Source: Clostridium weizhouense (GTDB lineage: Bacteria; Bacillota; Clostridia; Clostridiales; Clostridiaceae). From it: 64,000 nucleotides of DNA. The position numbers and the translations under genes were made by a program. Shown here one piece after another: positions 1 to 8,564 of the stretch (position 1 is the stretch's first letter; each line of letters starts with the position of its first letter). The stretch spans positions 62,001 to 126,000 of the forward strand of contig NZ_JAHXPT010000007.1 in assembly GCF_019431045.1 (NCBI RefSeq), written 5' to 3'. The notes beneath the pieces were generated by a model. It made no database searches. It was given only the letters and a program-made list of their open reading frames with translations, and was not told the DNA's origin.

Positions 1-1
1 T

Positions 2-706
2 ATATGTTTATTTATAATAAACAAGTTTATAGGATATACTTTTGTTGTGGCTTTCTTAGTTGGAATAATATTAGTAGCTAAGATACCACCTAGATTTATA
101 TTTAATGGCTTAAAACCAGTATTTTTATTAATTGCATTAACTGCAGTATTGAATATATTTATGATTAGAGGGACTGCTGATACATTAGTACTAAAAATAG
201 GCTTTTTATCAATATATGAAGAAGGTCTAAAACTAGCAGGATTTATGGCATTAAGATTAATATTTTTAATAATTGGGACATCATTACTAACATTAACAAC
301 ATCACCAATAGAATTAACTGATGGTATAGAAAAATTAATAAGACCTATTGGTAAAGAAATGGCACATGAACTTGCTATGATGATGACAATAGCTTTAAGA
401 TTTATACCTACATTAATGGATGAAACTGATAAAATAATGAAAGCACAAAAAGCACGAGGGGCAGATTTTGAATCAGGAAATATAATTAAAAAAGCAAAAA
501 GTTTAATTCCTTTATTAGTACCTTTGTTTATAAGTTCATTTAGAAGAGCTGATGAACTAGCAATGGCAATGGAAGCAAGAGGATATAGAGGTGGATCAGG
601 TAGAACTAGAATGAAAGTATTAAGATTTACATATAAAGATACAATAGCTTTTGGTGTATTTTTAGTACTTGTATTATGGAGCATTATAGTTAGATTTATT
701 TTTTAA
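2..706 (+). CDS. ecfT: Energy-coupling factor transporter transmembrane protein EcfT (5' end cut off)
   Basis: EcfT is the membrane scaffold that couples the two ECF ATPases to vitamin-binding S components. The frame stays open to the window edge, and residues before the GTG at 47 read as a hydrophobic helix, so that GTG is internal and roughly 30 N-terminal residues lie outside. Visible are several hydrophobic helices and the two Ala-Arg-Gly coupling motifs (KARGADF and EARGYRGG) that contact the ATPases. truA follows after 14 bases, as in the usual Firmicute order ecfA1-ecfA2-ecfT-truA-rplM-rpsI; the ATPase genes would lie just upstream of the window. Confidence 0.93.
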   Translation: MCLFIINKFIGYTFVVAFLVGIILVAKIPPRFIFNGLKPVFLLIALTAVLNIFMIRGTADTLVLKIGFLSIYEEGLKLAGFMALRLIFLIIGTSLLTLTTSPIELTDGIEKLIRPIGKEMAHELAMMMTIALRFIPTLMDETDKIMKAQKARGADFESGNIIKKAKSLIPLLVPLFISSFRRADELAMAMEARGYRGGSGRTRMKVLRFTYKDTIAFGVFLVLVLWSIIVRFIF

Positions 707-720
707 ATAAGAGGAAGTAT

Positions 721-1455
721 ATGAGAAATATAAAGTTGGTAATTGAATTTGATGGAACAAATTTTTGTGGATGGCAAAGGCAGAAACAAGACAGAACTGT
801 ACAGGGATGTATAGAAAATGCTATATTAAAAGTCACTGGAGAAAAGAGTCTAACAAATGGTAGTTCTAGAACAGATGCGGGTGTGCATGCTAAAGCTATG
901 GTAGCAAATTTTTTTACAAATAGTAAAATACCAGGAGAGAAATTTAGAGAGGCACTAAATACTAAATTACCAGAGGATGTTGCAATAATAAAATCAGAAG
1001 AAGTTAATTCAGATTTCCATGCTAGGTATTCTTCAAAAGGGAAAATGTATTCATATACAATTGTAAATAGATATGAAAAATTATCATTTGGAAAACAATA
1101 TTTACATCATGTAAGAGAAAAGTTAAATGTTAATAATATGATAAATGCATGTGAATATTTTTTAGGAAAACATGATTTTAGAGCTTTTATGTCTCCTGGA
1201 AGTTCTGTTAAAACTACAGTAAGAACTATTACAGATATACACATAGAGCAAAATGAAAATATTATAAAAATTTTTGTTAGTGCAGATGGATTTTTATATA
1301 ATATGGTAAGAATAATAGTTGGAACTTTAATTAAAGTTGGAAATGGAAAAATAAACGTAGAAGACATTGAAGATATAATTAAAGAAGGAAATAGAAAAAG
1401 ATCAGGAATGTGTGTACCACCTAACGGTTTAGTATTAGAAAAAGTTTTTTATTAA
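721..1455 (+). CDS. truA: tRNA pseudouridine synthase A
   Basis: TruA makes pseudouridine at positions 38-40 of the tRNA anticodon stem. The protein is 244 residues, normal for the family. The catalytic aspartate is Asp52 in [10 protein letters not shown], and the N-terminal [12 protein letters not shown] segment is typical. An AGAGGAAG ribosome site lies 5 bases before the ATG. It sits 14 bases after ecfT, so the two are probably co-transcribed. No clear terminator separates it from rplM, whose own strong promoter starts 15 bases after the stop. Confidence 0.96.
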   Translation: MRNIKLVIEFDGTNFCGWQRQKQDRTVQGCIENAILKVTGEKSLTNGSSRTDAGVHAKAMVANFFTNSKIPGEKFREALNTKLPEDVAIIKSEEVNSDFHARYSSKGKMYSYTIVNRYEKLSFGKQYLHHVREKLNVNNMINACEYFLGKHDFRAFMSPGSSVKTTVRTITDIHIEQNENIIKIFVSADGFLYNMVRIIVGTLIKVGNGKINVEDIEDIIKEGNRKRSGMCVPPNGLVLEKVFY

Positions 1456-1470
1456 ATATCGTAAAATTTG

Positions 1471-1499
1471 TTGACACGCCCGTGAGCGTGTATTATAAT
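1471..1499 (+). promoter_or_regulatory. Consensus sigma-A promoter for rplM-rpsI with a palindrome in the spacer
   Basis: A perfect TTGACA (1471-1476) and TATAAT (1494-1499) are separated by the optimal 17 bases. The spacer is unusually GC-rich for this genome and holds an inverted repeat, ACACGC at 1474-1479 and GCGTGT at 1486-1491 with a 6-base loop, overlapping the -35 box. Strength fits ribosomal protein genes. Whether the palindrome binds a regulator is unknown. Confidence 0.85.
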
Positions 1500-1529
1500 T
1501 AGTTTGTTTGTTAGAATATTTATGTATAT

Positions 1530-1587
1530 AAGATCCACTAGCCCCGGGTCTTGACATAAAATTGCATACTAAAATTAAAGTATAGCA
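1530..1587 (+). promoter_or_regulatory. Probable L13-type ribosomal protein leader RNA
   Basis: The 5' leader between the promoter and rplM holds two hairpins: AAGATCC (1530-1536) with GGGTCTT (1546-1552), 7 pairs with one G-U, and TGCATACT (1563-1570) with AGTATAGCA (1579-1587) with one bulged A. Firmicute rplM genes commonly carry a short autoregulatory L13 leader at this place (Rfam family L13_leader), in which L13 represses its own mRNA. Assignment rests on position and hairpin layout, not on a covariance match. The TTGACA at 1551-1556 lies inside this leader. Confidence 0.55.
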
Positions 1588-1613
1588 TAATGTAAGTTCA
1601 GGGAGGGAAAGAG

Positions 1614-2048
1614 ATGAAATCATACATTGCAAAAGCGCAAGAAGTTCAAAGAAAATGGTATGTAGTTGACGCTGCTGATAAGCCACTAGGAAGAGTTGCT
1701 AGTCAAGTTGCTTCAATCTTAAGAGGTAAAAATAAACCAACATTTACACCAAATGTTGACTGTGGAGATTTTGTTGTAATAATTAACGCAGAAAAGGTTG
1801 TTTTAACTGGTAAAAAGTTAGATCAAAAAATGTTAAGAAAGCATAGTCTTTATCCAGGTGGATTAAAGGAAACTCCTTATAGAGAAGTATTAGCTAAGAA
1901 ACCTGAATTCGCTTTTGAAGAAGCAGTAAGAAGAATGCTTCCAAAAGGAGTATTAGGAAGACAAATGCTAAAGAAATTAAAAGTATACAGAGGTGCTGAG
2001 CATAATCATGCAGCTCAACAACCAGAAGTACTAGAATTAAAGTACTAA
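1614..2048 (+). CDS. rplM: 50S ribosomal protein L13
   Basis: 144 residues, full length for bacterial L13, an early-assembly protein of the large subunit. Characteristic segments are [16 protein letters not shown] near the N-terminus, [15 protein letters not shown] in the middle, and [20 protein letters not shown] towards the end. A GGGAGGGAAAGAG ribosome site precedes the ATG. rpsI follows after 27 bases, the universal L13-S9 pair. Probably controlled by the leader at 1530-1587. Confidence 0.98.
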   Translation: MKSYIAKAQEVQRKWYVVDAADKPLGRVASQVASILRGKNKPTFTPNVDCGDFVVIINAEKVVLTGKKLDQKMLRKHSLYPGGLKETPYREVLAKKPEFAFEEAVRRMLPKGVLGRQMLKKLKVYRGAEHNHAAQQPEVLELKY

Positions 2049-2075
2049 TATAATCTCGGGAGGAGGAAATAGAAA

Positions 2076-2468
2076 ATGGCAAAAGTTCAATACATGGGTA
2101 CTGGAAGAAGAAAAAAATCAGTTGCAAGAGTTAGACTTGTACCAGGAAGCGGTAAAGTAGTTATAAATAAAAGAGATAGTGAAACATATTTTGGTTTAGA
2201 AACTTTAAGAGTTATAGTTAACCAACCATTAGTTTTAACTGGAACTAAGGATAAGTTTGACGTTTTAGTAAATGTTCACGGTGGTGGATTTACAGGTCAA
2301 GCAGGAGCTATAAGACATGGTATAACTAGAGCTTTAGTTAAAGCTGATGAAGCTTTAAAGCCAGAATTAAAGAAGGCTGGATTCTTAACAAGAGATCCAA
2401 GAATGAAGGAAAGAAAGAAATACGGTCTTAAAAAAGCAAGAAGAGCTCCACAATTCTCAAAGAGATAG
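2076..2468 (+). CDS. rpsI: 30S ribosomal protein S9
   Basis: 130 residues, full length. S9 contacts the P-site tRNA through its basic C-terminal tail, seen here as [12 protein letters not shown] ending in the conserved Lys-Arg. The N-terminal [16 protein letters not shown] and central [17 protein letters not shown] segments are diagnostic. Ribosome site GGGAGGAGG lies 12 bases upstream of the ATG. Last gene of the rplM-rpsI unit, followed by a strong terminator. Confidence 0.98.
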   Translation: MAKVQYMGTGRRKKSVARVRLVPGSGKVVINKRDSETYFGLETLRVIVNQPLVLTGTKDKFDVLVNVHGGGFTGQAGAIRHGITRALVKADEALKPELKKAGFLTRDPRMKERKKYGLKKARRAPQFSKR

Positions 2469-2487
2469 GATGCATCTTACTTACAGG

Positions 2488-2516
2488 GGAGAGATTTATT
2501 TCTCTCCTATTTTTTT
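2488..2516 (+). terminator. Intrinsic terminator of rplM-rpsI
   Basis: GGAGAGA (2488-2494) pairs with TCTCTCC (2501-2507), followed by a run of seven T after one A. Confidence 0.9.
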
Positions 2517-2547
2517 ACATATAAATATATAATTAATAGTATATAAG

Positions 2548-2620
2548 TTTCAATAAAGTTTGTTCATTAATATATATTGTTAGAATATTTATTAATGTAA
2601 TAACTTAATTAGAATATATA
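2548..2620 (+). repeat. AT-rich intergenic repeat, copy A (two modules)
   Basis: Module 1 CAATAAAGTTTGTTCATTAA starts at 2551 and matches 55607-55630 at 22 of 24 bases, 61938-61961 more loosely, and 29661-29684 on the other strand. Module 2 TAACTTAATTAGAATATATA (2601-2620) recurs at 55766-55785, 7342-7361 and, inverted, 61711-61726. Between the modules is TTAGAATATTTAT, also present in the 55 kb copy. Background is about 80 percent AT, but shared module order argues against chance. Confidence 0.5.
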
Positions 2621-2751
2621 TTAAAATAAAATTATAGTATATAAATTATATATGCATTTATTAAGTTTAAAATTCTAAAAGAATATTAATAGATTATTTG
2701 AAGAGCTTTATAAAATTAAAATAAATAAAACAAATGAAGGAGATAAAAGGT

Positions 2752-4365
2752 TTGGAATCTACAATCATGGTTATCATTAAATTAATGGGTGGATTAGGTT
2801 TATTTATTTATGGTATGAAACTAATGGGGGATGGTTTAGAAAATGCTGCAGGTGATGGACTTAAAAGTATCCTTGAAAAAGTAACTAGTAACCCAATAAC
2901 AGCAGTTATGATAGGGGCCATTGTAACTGCTGTTATTCAAAGCAGTAGTGCTACTACAGTAATGGTAGTAGGATTTGTTAATGCAGGTCTTATGAACTTA
3001 GTGCAAGCCGCAGGAATTATTATGGGAGCTAATATTGGAACGACAATAACAGCTCAACTTGTATCATTTAAATTAGATGAGATTGCACCTGTTTTTGTGT
3101 TTGTTGGCACAATAATGGCTATGTTTGCAAGAGGTAAAAAGAGAAAAGATATTGGAAACATAATATTAGGGTTTGGTATATTGTTTACAGGAATGGGTAT
3201 AATGAGTGAGGCTATGAAGCCATTAACTAATGCTCCTATATTTTCAGAATTTATAGCTTCTATAGGTGATAATTGGTTTATAGGAGTTGTGGCTGGAGCA
3301 TCAATTACAGCTATACTACAAAGTTCATCTGCTACCACAGGTATCTTAGTAGCATTAGCTACAGCCGGTGCAATTGATATTAATATTGCATTACCTATAA
3401 TTTTTGGATGTAATATAGGTACATGTATAACTGCAATAATTGCGAGTATTGGGACTAATAAAACAGCACATAAAGCAGCAATGCTTCATTTAATATTTAA
3501 TATTACAGGAACTGTAATATTTTTACCGTTTTTAGGTATTTTAGGTTCATTTGTACAAACAACTAGTACAGATGTAAGTAGACAAATTGCTAATGCTCAT
3601 ACTGTATTTAATTTAGCTAATACTGCAATATTATTACCATTAAGCAAATATATAATAATTTTAATTAATAGATTAATACCAGGTGAAGATGAAATAGAAA
3701 AAGCTGGACCTAAATATATAGATAATAGACTTTTAGAAACACCTGTAATTGCAGCAGGACAAGTTTTAAAAGAGACTATAAGAATGGCTAATAAGGCTAA
3801 AAAGAATTTAGAATTATCTATGAAAGCATTTATAGATAATGATGATACATTAGTTAAGAAAGTATACGAAAATGAACAAATAATCAATATATTAGAAGAA
3901 TGTATAACAACTTATTTAGTAAAACTTTCTAAGTGTGTTTTATCTGATAAGGAACAAGGAATTGTTGCTTCAACACTTCATGTAATTATAGATATTGAAA
4001 GAGTTGGAGATCATGCAAAGAATATTGCAGAATTAGCAAATCAGAAAATAAATAAGAATCTTAAGTATAGTGAAGATGCAATAAGAGAATTATATGATAT
4101 ATATAATACTACAATGGAAGCATTAGAAATAGCTATTAATGCATATGCAACAAGAGATGCTTCAAAAGCTAAAACTATAGAAGAAGTAGAAAGAAAAATA
4201 GATTCGTATCAAAAAACATATAGAGATAAGCATATAAAAAGGCTTTATGAAGGAAAATGTAATGCTTACGCAGGTACAATATTTTTAGATTTAGTTAATA
4301 ATTTTGAACGTATAGGTGATCATTCAACAAATATTTCTGAAAATGTAATTGAAACTTTTAAATAA
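2752..4365 (+). CDS. Na/Pi cotransporter family protein with PhoU-like C-terminus
   Basis: Sodium-dependent phosphate symporter of the NptA/YjbB type. Two inverted PNaS repeats each carry the QSSSATT signature (first around residue 60, second around 190), surrounded by hydrophobic helices; from about residue 330 a soluble PhoU-like helical domain follows with the repeated E.IGDH motifs (ERVGDHAKNIAEL and ERIGDHSTNISEN). Start: an ATG at 2734 is in frame, but a GAAGGAG ribosome site (2736-2742) overlaps it and is ideally placed 9 bases before the TTG at 2752, so TTG is preferred (537 residues); ATG 2767 is another option. Probably a single-gene unit with its own terminator. Confidence 0.9.
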   Translation: MESTIMVIIKLMGGLGLFIYGMKLMGDGLENAAGDGLKSILEKVTSNPITAVMIGAIVTAVIQSSSATTVMVVGFVNAGLMNLVQAAGIIMGANIGTTITAQLVSFKLDEIAPVFVFVGTIMAMFARGKKRKDIGNIILGFGILFTGMGIMSEAMKPLTNAPIFSEFIASIGDNWFIGVVAGASITAILQSSSATTGILVALATAGAIDINIALPIIFGCNIGTCITAIIASIGTNKTAHKAAMLHLIFNITGTVIFLPFLGILGSFVQTTSTDVSRQIANAHTVFNLANTAILLPLSKYIIILINRLIPGEDEIEKAGPKYIDNRLLETPVIAAGQVLKETIRMANKAKKNLELSMKAFIDNDDTLVKKVYENEQIINILEECITTYLVKLSKCVLSDKEQGIVASTLHVIIDIERVGDHAKNIAELANQKINKNLKYSEDAIRELYDIYNTTMEALEIAINAYATRDASKAKTIEEVERKIDSYQKTYRDKHIKRLYEGKCNAYAGTIFLDLVNNFERIGDHSTNISENVIETFK

Positions 4366-4373
4366 ATTAGGAA

Positions 4374-4416
4374 AACAAGCAATTAATAATTTGAATTATA
4401 ATTGCTTGTTTTTTTA
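4374..4416 (+). terminator. Intrinsic terminator after the Na/Pi symporter
   Basis: AACAAGCAATTA (4374-4385) pairs perfectly with TAATTGCTTGTT (4399-4410), followed by a T run. Confidence 0.92.
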
Positions 4417-4550
4417 TTTCATTATTAATTATATGAATCACATAATTAAATTTATATAAATAAAATAGCCTGTTTACTTATTTGAATAAATAGAAAGGAT
4501 ATAGCAAATAATAAATTATAAAAATTTAGACAAATAAGGAGGTATATTTA

Positions 4551-5222
4551 ATGAGATTTAAAAGAGCTGTAGTAATATTTTGTATTTTGCTTTTAATATT
4601 TTCAACTCCAATAAAAGTAAAAGCAAAGATAGAAGAAGGTAAAGTACAGCATGTTATTTTAATAGATCCTGGACATGGGGGAATAGATGGAGGAGCAAAA
4701 TCTAAGAATGGAACCATAGAAAAAGATATAAATTTATCAATAAGTTTAAAATTGAAAAAGGTTTTAGAAGAACAAGGATATATTGTATATTTAACTAGAG
4801 AAGATGATAATGAATTATCAGCTAAAAAAGTTGCTGATTTAAATGAAAGATGTAAAATGAAAAAAGATAAAAATTGTGACATTTTTATATCAATTCATCA
4901 AAATATGTTTCCTAACTCAAAATGTTTTGGTGCCCAAGTATGGTATTCAAACAATGATAAAAGTAGGATTTTAGCAGAAAATATACAGGATATGTTAAAA
5001 CAAAATTTACATGATAATAATAAAAGAATTTCAAAACCTGCAAAAGATCAATATAGAATATTAAGAGATGGATATGATGGAGCTTGTGTATTAATTGAAT
5101 GTGGTTTTTTATCTAATTATGAAGAGGAACAAAGATTAAAAAGTGATGAACATCAAGATAAGATTGTAAAAGGTATTTTAAGTGGAGTAAATGCATATAT
5201 TGAAACTTTAAAAACTAATTAA
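4551..5222 (+). CDS. cwlD: N-acetylmuramoyl-L-alanine amidase CwlD
   Basis: Amidase_3 zinc amidase, 223 residues, with an N-terminal membrane/signal helix (residues 5-20) for export. Zinc ligands are His42 (DPGHGG), Glu57 and His116 (SIHQN); catalytic Glu183 lies in VLIECGFLSN. CwlD trims peptide side chains from muramic acid so that muramic-delta-lactam can form in spore cortex. The CwlD call rests on the short single-domain layout, the SIHQN motif and synteny: in Bacillus subtilis cwlD also lies just downstream of rplM-rpsI. A vegetative Amidase_3 enzyme is the alternative. Ribosome site AGGAGG precedes the ATG. Confidence 0.85.
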   Translation: MRFKRAVVIFCILLLIFSTPIKVKAKIEEGKVQHVILIDPGHGGIDGGAKSKNGTIEKDINLSISLKLKKVLEEQGYIVYLTREDDNELSAKKVADLNERCKMKKDKNCDIFISIHQNMFPNSKCFGAQVWYSNNDKSRILAENIQDMLKQNLHDNNKRISKPAKDQYRILRDGYDGACVLIECGFLSNYEEEQRLKSDEHQDKIVKGILSGVNAYIETLKTN

Positions 5223-5269
5223 TATACATAAATAGGAATTTTAATATTTAGCTATGTTGTAACTGAATA

Positions 5270-5329
5270 TTGATATAGTAGTATAAAAACAAATTCTTCT
5301 TGTAAGGGGGTTTTATACTACTATATCAA
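5270..5329. repeat. Perfect 19-bp inverted repeat between convergent genes
   Basis: TTGATATAGTAGTATAAAA (5270-5288) and its exact complement at 5311-5329, with a 22-base loop. Neither side carries a real T-run, so it is not a textbook terminator, though its place between convergent cwlD and the small reverse-strand gene suggests a bidirectional transcription stop or RNA-stabilising hairpin. Confidence 0.8.
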
Positions 5330-5378
5330 AATAGTTTAAACTATAGAATTAAGATTAGTTAATCTTTGTCTAATAAAT

Positions 5379-5573
5379 TTAGTTAATATTAGATAAATTA
5401 TATATGTTTTCTCTAGAAATTGGACTAACTTTAATACTATTTTTTGATGGAGTCTTACCTAGTAAATTTTTATTTAATAGTAGAAATATATTATAAAGTA
5501 TAAGAACGATTAAGAATATGGTTAGAATATATATTATAGTTTTAATAAATTTATCATAAATTATAAATCTCAT
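5379..5573 (-). CDS. Small single-pass membrane protein, unknown function
   Basis: 64 residues with one strong hydrophobic helix (about residues 11-33, rich in I/L/V) after a short charged N-terminus, then a polar, lysine/serine-rich tail of about 30 residues that should lie outside or in the cytoplasm. I do not recognise a family. The case for a real gene is the good ribosome site AAGGAG 8 bases before the ATG, in a region without any competing frame. Faces cwlD, divergent from the fumarase genes. Confidence 0.55.
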   Translation of the reverse strand: MRFIIYDKFIKTIIYILTIFLIVLILYNIFLLLNKNLLGKTPSKNSIKVSPISRENIYNLSNIN

Positions 5574-5710
5574 ATATTAGACTCCTTATAAATTTTAAAA
5601 TTTGTATGTTTAATATATAGTAAAAAAATTAAATAAATATGAAATTTTTATTATTGTAAATACTAAAAAATATATTAAACTTATAGTAAAAGGGTTAAGG
5701 AGTTGTTGAG

Positions 5711-6553
5711 GTGAGAGAAGTAAATGTTCAATTGATTACAGACGCTGTTAAAGACTTAGCTATAAAGGCAAATTATTTTTTGGGAAATGATATTAAAGAT
5801 GCATTAGAAATTTGTAAAAAGAATGAACCTTGGAATTTAGCAAATGATATTTTAGATAAAATAATAATTAATGCTAAAATTGCAGAGAATGAGAAAATGC
5901 CAATGTGTCAAGATACTGGAATGGCATGTGTATTTATAGAGATAGGTCAAGATGTACATTTAATTGGAGGTAGTTTAGAAAAAGCTGTTAATGAGGGAAT
6001 AAGAAGAGGATATAAGGATGGGTTTTTAAGAAAATCTGTAGTTAAAGATCCGCTAAATAGAATAAATACAAATGATAATACCCCAGCAGTAATATATTAT
6101 GAAATAGTTAGTGGAGATAAAGTGAAAATTACACTTGCACCAAAGGGATTTGGATCTGAAAATATGAGTAAGATAGGGATGTTGAAACCTTCTGATGGTG
6201 TTGAAGGTGTTAAAGATTTTATATTAAATGTGGTTAAAGAAGCAGGACCAAATCCATGTCCTCCAATGGTAATAGGTGTTGGGATTGGTGGAACTTTTGA
6301 TAAGGCAGCATATTTAGCAAAAAAAGCATTACTAAGACCTATTAATATAAGAAACAATGATGAGTATTATAAAGATTTAGAAATTGAATTATTAGAAAAA
6401 ATTAATCAATTAGGAATAGGTCCTCAAGGTTTTGGAGGAAGAACTACAGCCTTAGGAATAAATATAGAAGTATATCCAACCCATATTGCTGGTCTTCCAG
6501 TAGCGGTAAATATAAATTGTCATGCAACACGCCATAAGCAAATTGTACTATAG
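5711..6553 (+). CDS. Class I (Fe-S) fumarate hydratase, alpha subunit
   Basis: N-terminal half of the oxygen-sensitive [4Fe-4S] hydro-lyase that interconverts fumarate and malate; L-tartrate dehydratase is a close relative and cannot be excluded. 280 residues, usual for the split form. Putative cluster ligands are Cys66 (MCQDTG), Cys183 (GPNPCPP) and Cys270 (NCHATRH). GTG start chosen because AAGGAG lies 8 bases upstream. The beta subunit follows after 14 bases, so both are made from one message. In a fermenting anaerobe this likely serves the reductive branch to fumarate or aspartate breakdown. Confidence 0.9.
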   Translation: MREVNVQLITDAVKDLAIKANYFLGNDIKDALEICKKNEPWNLANDILDKIIINAKIAENEKMPMCQDTGMACVFIEIGQDVHLIGGSLEKAVNEGIRRGYKDGFLRKSVVKDPLNRINTNDNTPAVIYYEIVSGDKVKITLAPKGFGSENMSKIGMLKPSDGVEGVKDFILNVVKEAGPNPCPPMVIGVGIGGTFDKAAYLAKKALLRPINIRNNDEYYKDLEIELLEKINQLGIGPQGFGGRTTALGINIEVYPTHIAGLPVAVNINCHATRHKQIVL

Positions 6554-6567
6554 GGGGAGAAAATAAT

Positions 6568-7125
6568 ATGGAAATTAAATTACATACACCGCTTACACAG
6601 GATAAAATATCTAAATTAAAAGCAGGAGACAGCATTTTATTAAGTGGGATAATTTATTCAGCAAGAGATGCAGCACATAAGAGATTAATTGAATTGATTA
6701 ATCAGGACAAGGAATTACCTTTTAATATAAAGGATGAAATTATATATTACGTTGGTCCTTCACCAGCTAAGCCAGGATATGTTATAGGTTCGGCGGGTCC
6801 AACAACTAGTTATAGAATGGATTCATATACACCAGTATTATTAGATTTAGGTTTAAAAGGGATGATAGGAAAAGGAGCAAGGAATAATAGTGTTATAGAA
6901 TCTATTAAGAAAAATGGAGCTATATATTTTGGTGCTATTGGGGGTGCAGCAGCATTAATTGCTAAGAGTATAGTAAAATCAGATATAATTGCATATGAAG
7001 ATTTAGGAACGGAGGCCATAAGAAGAATGGAAATTAAAGAGATGCCTTTAGTTGTTATAATAGACTCTAATGGAAATAATCTTTATAATATAGGTAAGTT
7101 GAATTATTTAGAATCAATTAAGTAA
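6568..7125 (+). CDS. Class I (Fe-S) fumarate hydratase, beta subunit
   Basis: C-terminal half of the two-subunit class I fumarase/tartrate dehydratase, 185 residues. Family features: LKAGDSILLSGIIYSARDAAHKR near the N-terminus, YYVGPSPAKPGYVIGSAGPTTSYRMD in the middle and FGAIGGAAALIAKSI. GGGGGAG ribosome site before the ATG. In enteric enzymes both parts are fused. Followed by a bidirectional terminator facing the reverse-strand yitT-like gene. Confidence 0.9.
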   Translation: MEIKLHTPLTQDKISKLKAGDSILLSGIIYSARDAAHKRLIELINQDKELPFNIKDEIIYYVGPSPAKPGYVIGSAGPTTSYRMDSYTPVLLDLGLKGMIGKGARNNSVIESIKKNGAIYFGAIGGAAALIAKSIVKSDIIAYEDLGTEAIRRMEIKEMPLVVIIDSNGNNLYNIGKLNYLESIK

Positions 7126-7183
7126 TATGAAAGAAAATATATAAACTATAATTTAAATACTTTTTAATAAAATTAAATAATAC

Positions 7184-7221
7184 AAAAAACTATTTCAATA
7201 GAAGATATGAAATAGTTTTTT
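7184..7221. terminator. Bidirectional terminator
   Basis: AAAAAACTATTTCA (7184-7197) pairs perfectly with TGAAATAGTTTTTT (7208-7221). The A run on one side and T run on the other suit both the fumarase genes and the convergent reverse-strand gene, though the latter ends 155 bases away. Confidence 0.85.
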
Positions 7222-7341
7222 TATATGTAAAATTTATATTATAAACTAAAAAGCTTATATAAATTTTTTATATGTATATTTTTAATTAAATAATACTATT
7301 AAGAAGTCTCTATTTATTATTAATATTAAATTTAAGTATAT

Positions 7342-7361
7342 TAACTTAATCAAAATATATA
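7342..7361 (+). repeat. AT-rich intergenic repeat, module 2 copy
   Basis: TAACTTAATCAAAATATATA, matching 2601-2620 with 3 differences; the context AAGTATAT before it matches the inverted copy at 61711-61735. Confidence 0.35.
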
Positions 7362-7375
7362 ATGAAAAATTTCTA

Positions 7376-8233
7376 CTATATATTTTTAAATCCCTTTCCT
7401 TTAACTTCAGATATATCTACAATTGTTATGAACGCAGTGGGATCTATACTATAAACACAATTTTTTAACTCAACCATTTGTCTTGAGGTAACTATACAAT
7501 AGAGCATCTTTTTTCTATCATGAGTATATTCTCCTTCAGCAACTAAAGATGTTACTCCTCTGTGTAAATCTTTTATTACATAATTTATTATTTCCTGTTC
7601 TTTTTTTGTTAATATAAGTAACAGTTTTTTACTACTAAACCCTTTTAGTACTTTATCTAAAACAATACCTTGAGTAAATAAAGAGATAAGAGTATATAAT
7701 GCTTGGGGAAGTCCAAAAATTATTGCACCAGCTATAATAATTAAACAGTTAAGTAAGAATCCTAAACTCCCTATATTAAAATTTGAATATTTTTTTCTTA
7801 TAAGCATAGTAATAACATCAGTACCACCAGTAGAACCATTTCTTAAGAAAACTAAACCATAACCAATACCAGATAAAACACCACCATAAATACAGTAAAG
7901 TAGAATATCATTTACATATATAATATTTGTTAATGGTTTTGTTAACATTAGTGATAAGGATAAGGATAACATTCCTATAGCAGTTAAGAGAGTAAATTCA
8001 CGATTAAGTTTTTTATAACTTAATAATAATAGTGGAATGTTAATTATAAATACTACAATACCAGCAGGTAATCCTATAGTATATTGTAAAATAAGAGCAA
8101 TACCTGTAGCCCCTCCACTTAAAAGTTTAGCATGTGATAAAAATAGATTTACTCCTAAGGAAGCAATAAAACAGCCTAAAAAAATAACTAAAGTATCAAT
8201 TATAGTCATTTTATATTTGAGAATTTTATTCAT
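7376..8233 (-). CDS. YitT family membrane protein (DUF161/DUF2179)
   Basis: 285 residues: five or six hydrophobic helices in the first 190 residues, then a soluble DUF2179 domain (SLVAEGEYTHDRKKMLYCIVTSRQ) at the C-terminus. The conserved loop LRNGSTGGTDVITMLI is typical of the family. Biochemical role is not settled. AAAGGAG lies 10 bases before the ATG. Convergent with the fumarase genes and divergent from the TPR gene at 8565. Confidence 0.88.
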   Translation of the reverse strand: MNKILKYKMTIIDTLVIFLGCFIASLGVNLFLSHAKLLSGGATGIALILQYTIGLPAGIVVFIINIPLLLLSYKKLNREFTLLTAIGMLSLSLSLMLTKPLTNIIYVNDILLYCIYGGVLSGIGYGLVFLRNGSTGGTDVITMLIRKKYSNFNIGSLGFLLNCLIIIAGAIIFGLPQALYTLISLFTQGIVLDKVLKGFSSKKLLLILTKKEQEIINYVIKDLHRGVTSLVAEGEYTHDRKKMLYCIVTSRQMVELKNCVYSIDPTAFITIVDISEVKGKGFKNI

Positions 8234-8564
8234 TGATAGTTTACTCCTTTAAAATATATAATTACATATCATATAATATTAATGCACTTTATAGCTTAAA
8301 AATCAAGAGGATTTATATTATATTAACTAAATATAATGGAAAATAATACTTTAAAGTTTATATATATATTATCTTTTAAATAAGGATATGATTAGTTAAC
8401 AGTAGATACTTAATAATATTTTTAAATAAAATATAATCTTATAATAAATTTAATATTTTTTGAATTTACTTAAGAATTGTTAAGGGATTTTTAGTTATAA
8501 TTGAAAAAAGAAATATTATGTTAGATAATATTTGTATTAAGTATAATTAAGAAGGAGGGTAGAG
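8234..8564. other. Divergent intergenic region, 331 bases
   Basis: Holds the promoters of the divergent yitT-like and TPR genes, but the AT content makes any single -35/-10 pair unconvincing. No open frame with a ribosome site and no strong hairpin seen. Confidence 0.5.

Noticed and set aside
47..706. EcfT starting at the GTG at position 47
   Set aside because: The frame is open upstream to the window edge and encodes hydrophobic sequence; EcfT needs about 30 more residues, so the GTG is internal.
1551..1556. A second rplM promoter starting at TTGACA 1551
   Set aside because: No -10 box at 16-18 bases downstream; the sequence is part of the leader hairpins.
1435..1686. Reverse-strand frame over the rplM promoter and leader
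   Set aside because: Overlaps a consensus promoter, a hairpin leader and rplM; no ribosome site; composition not protein-like.
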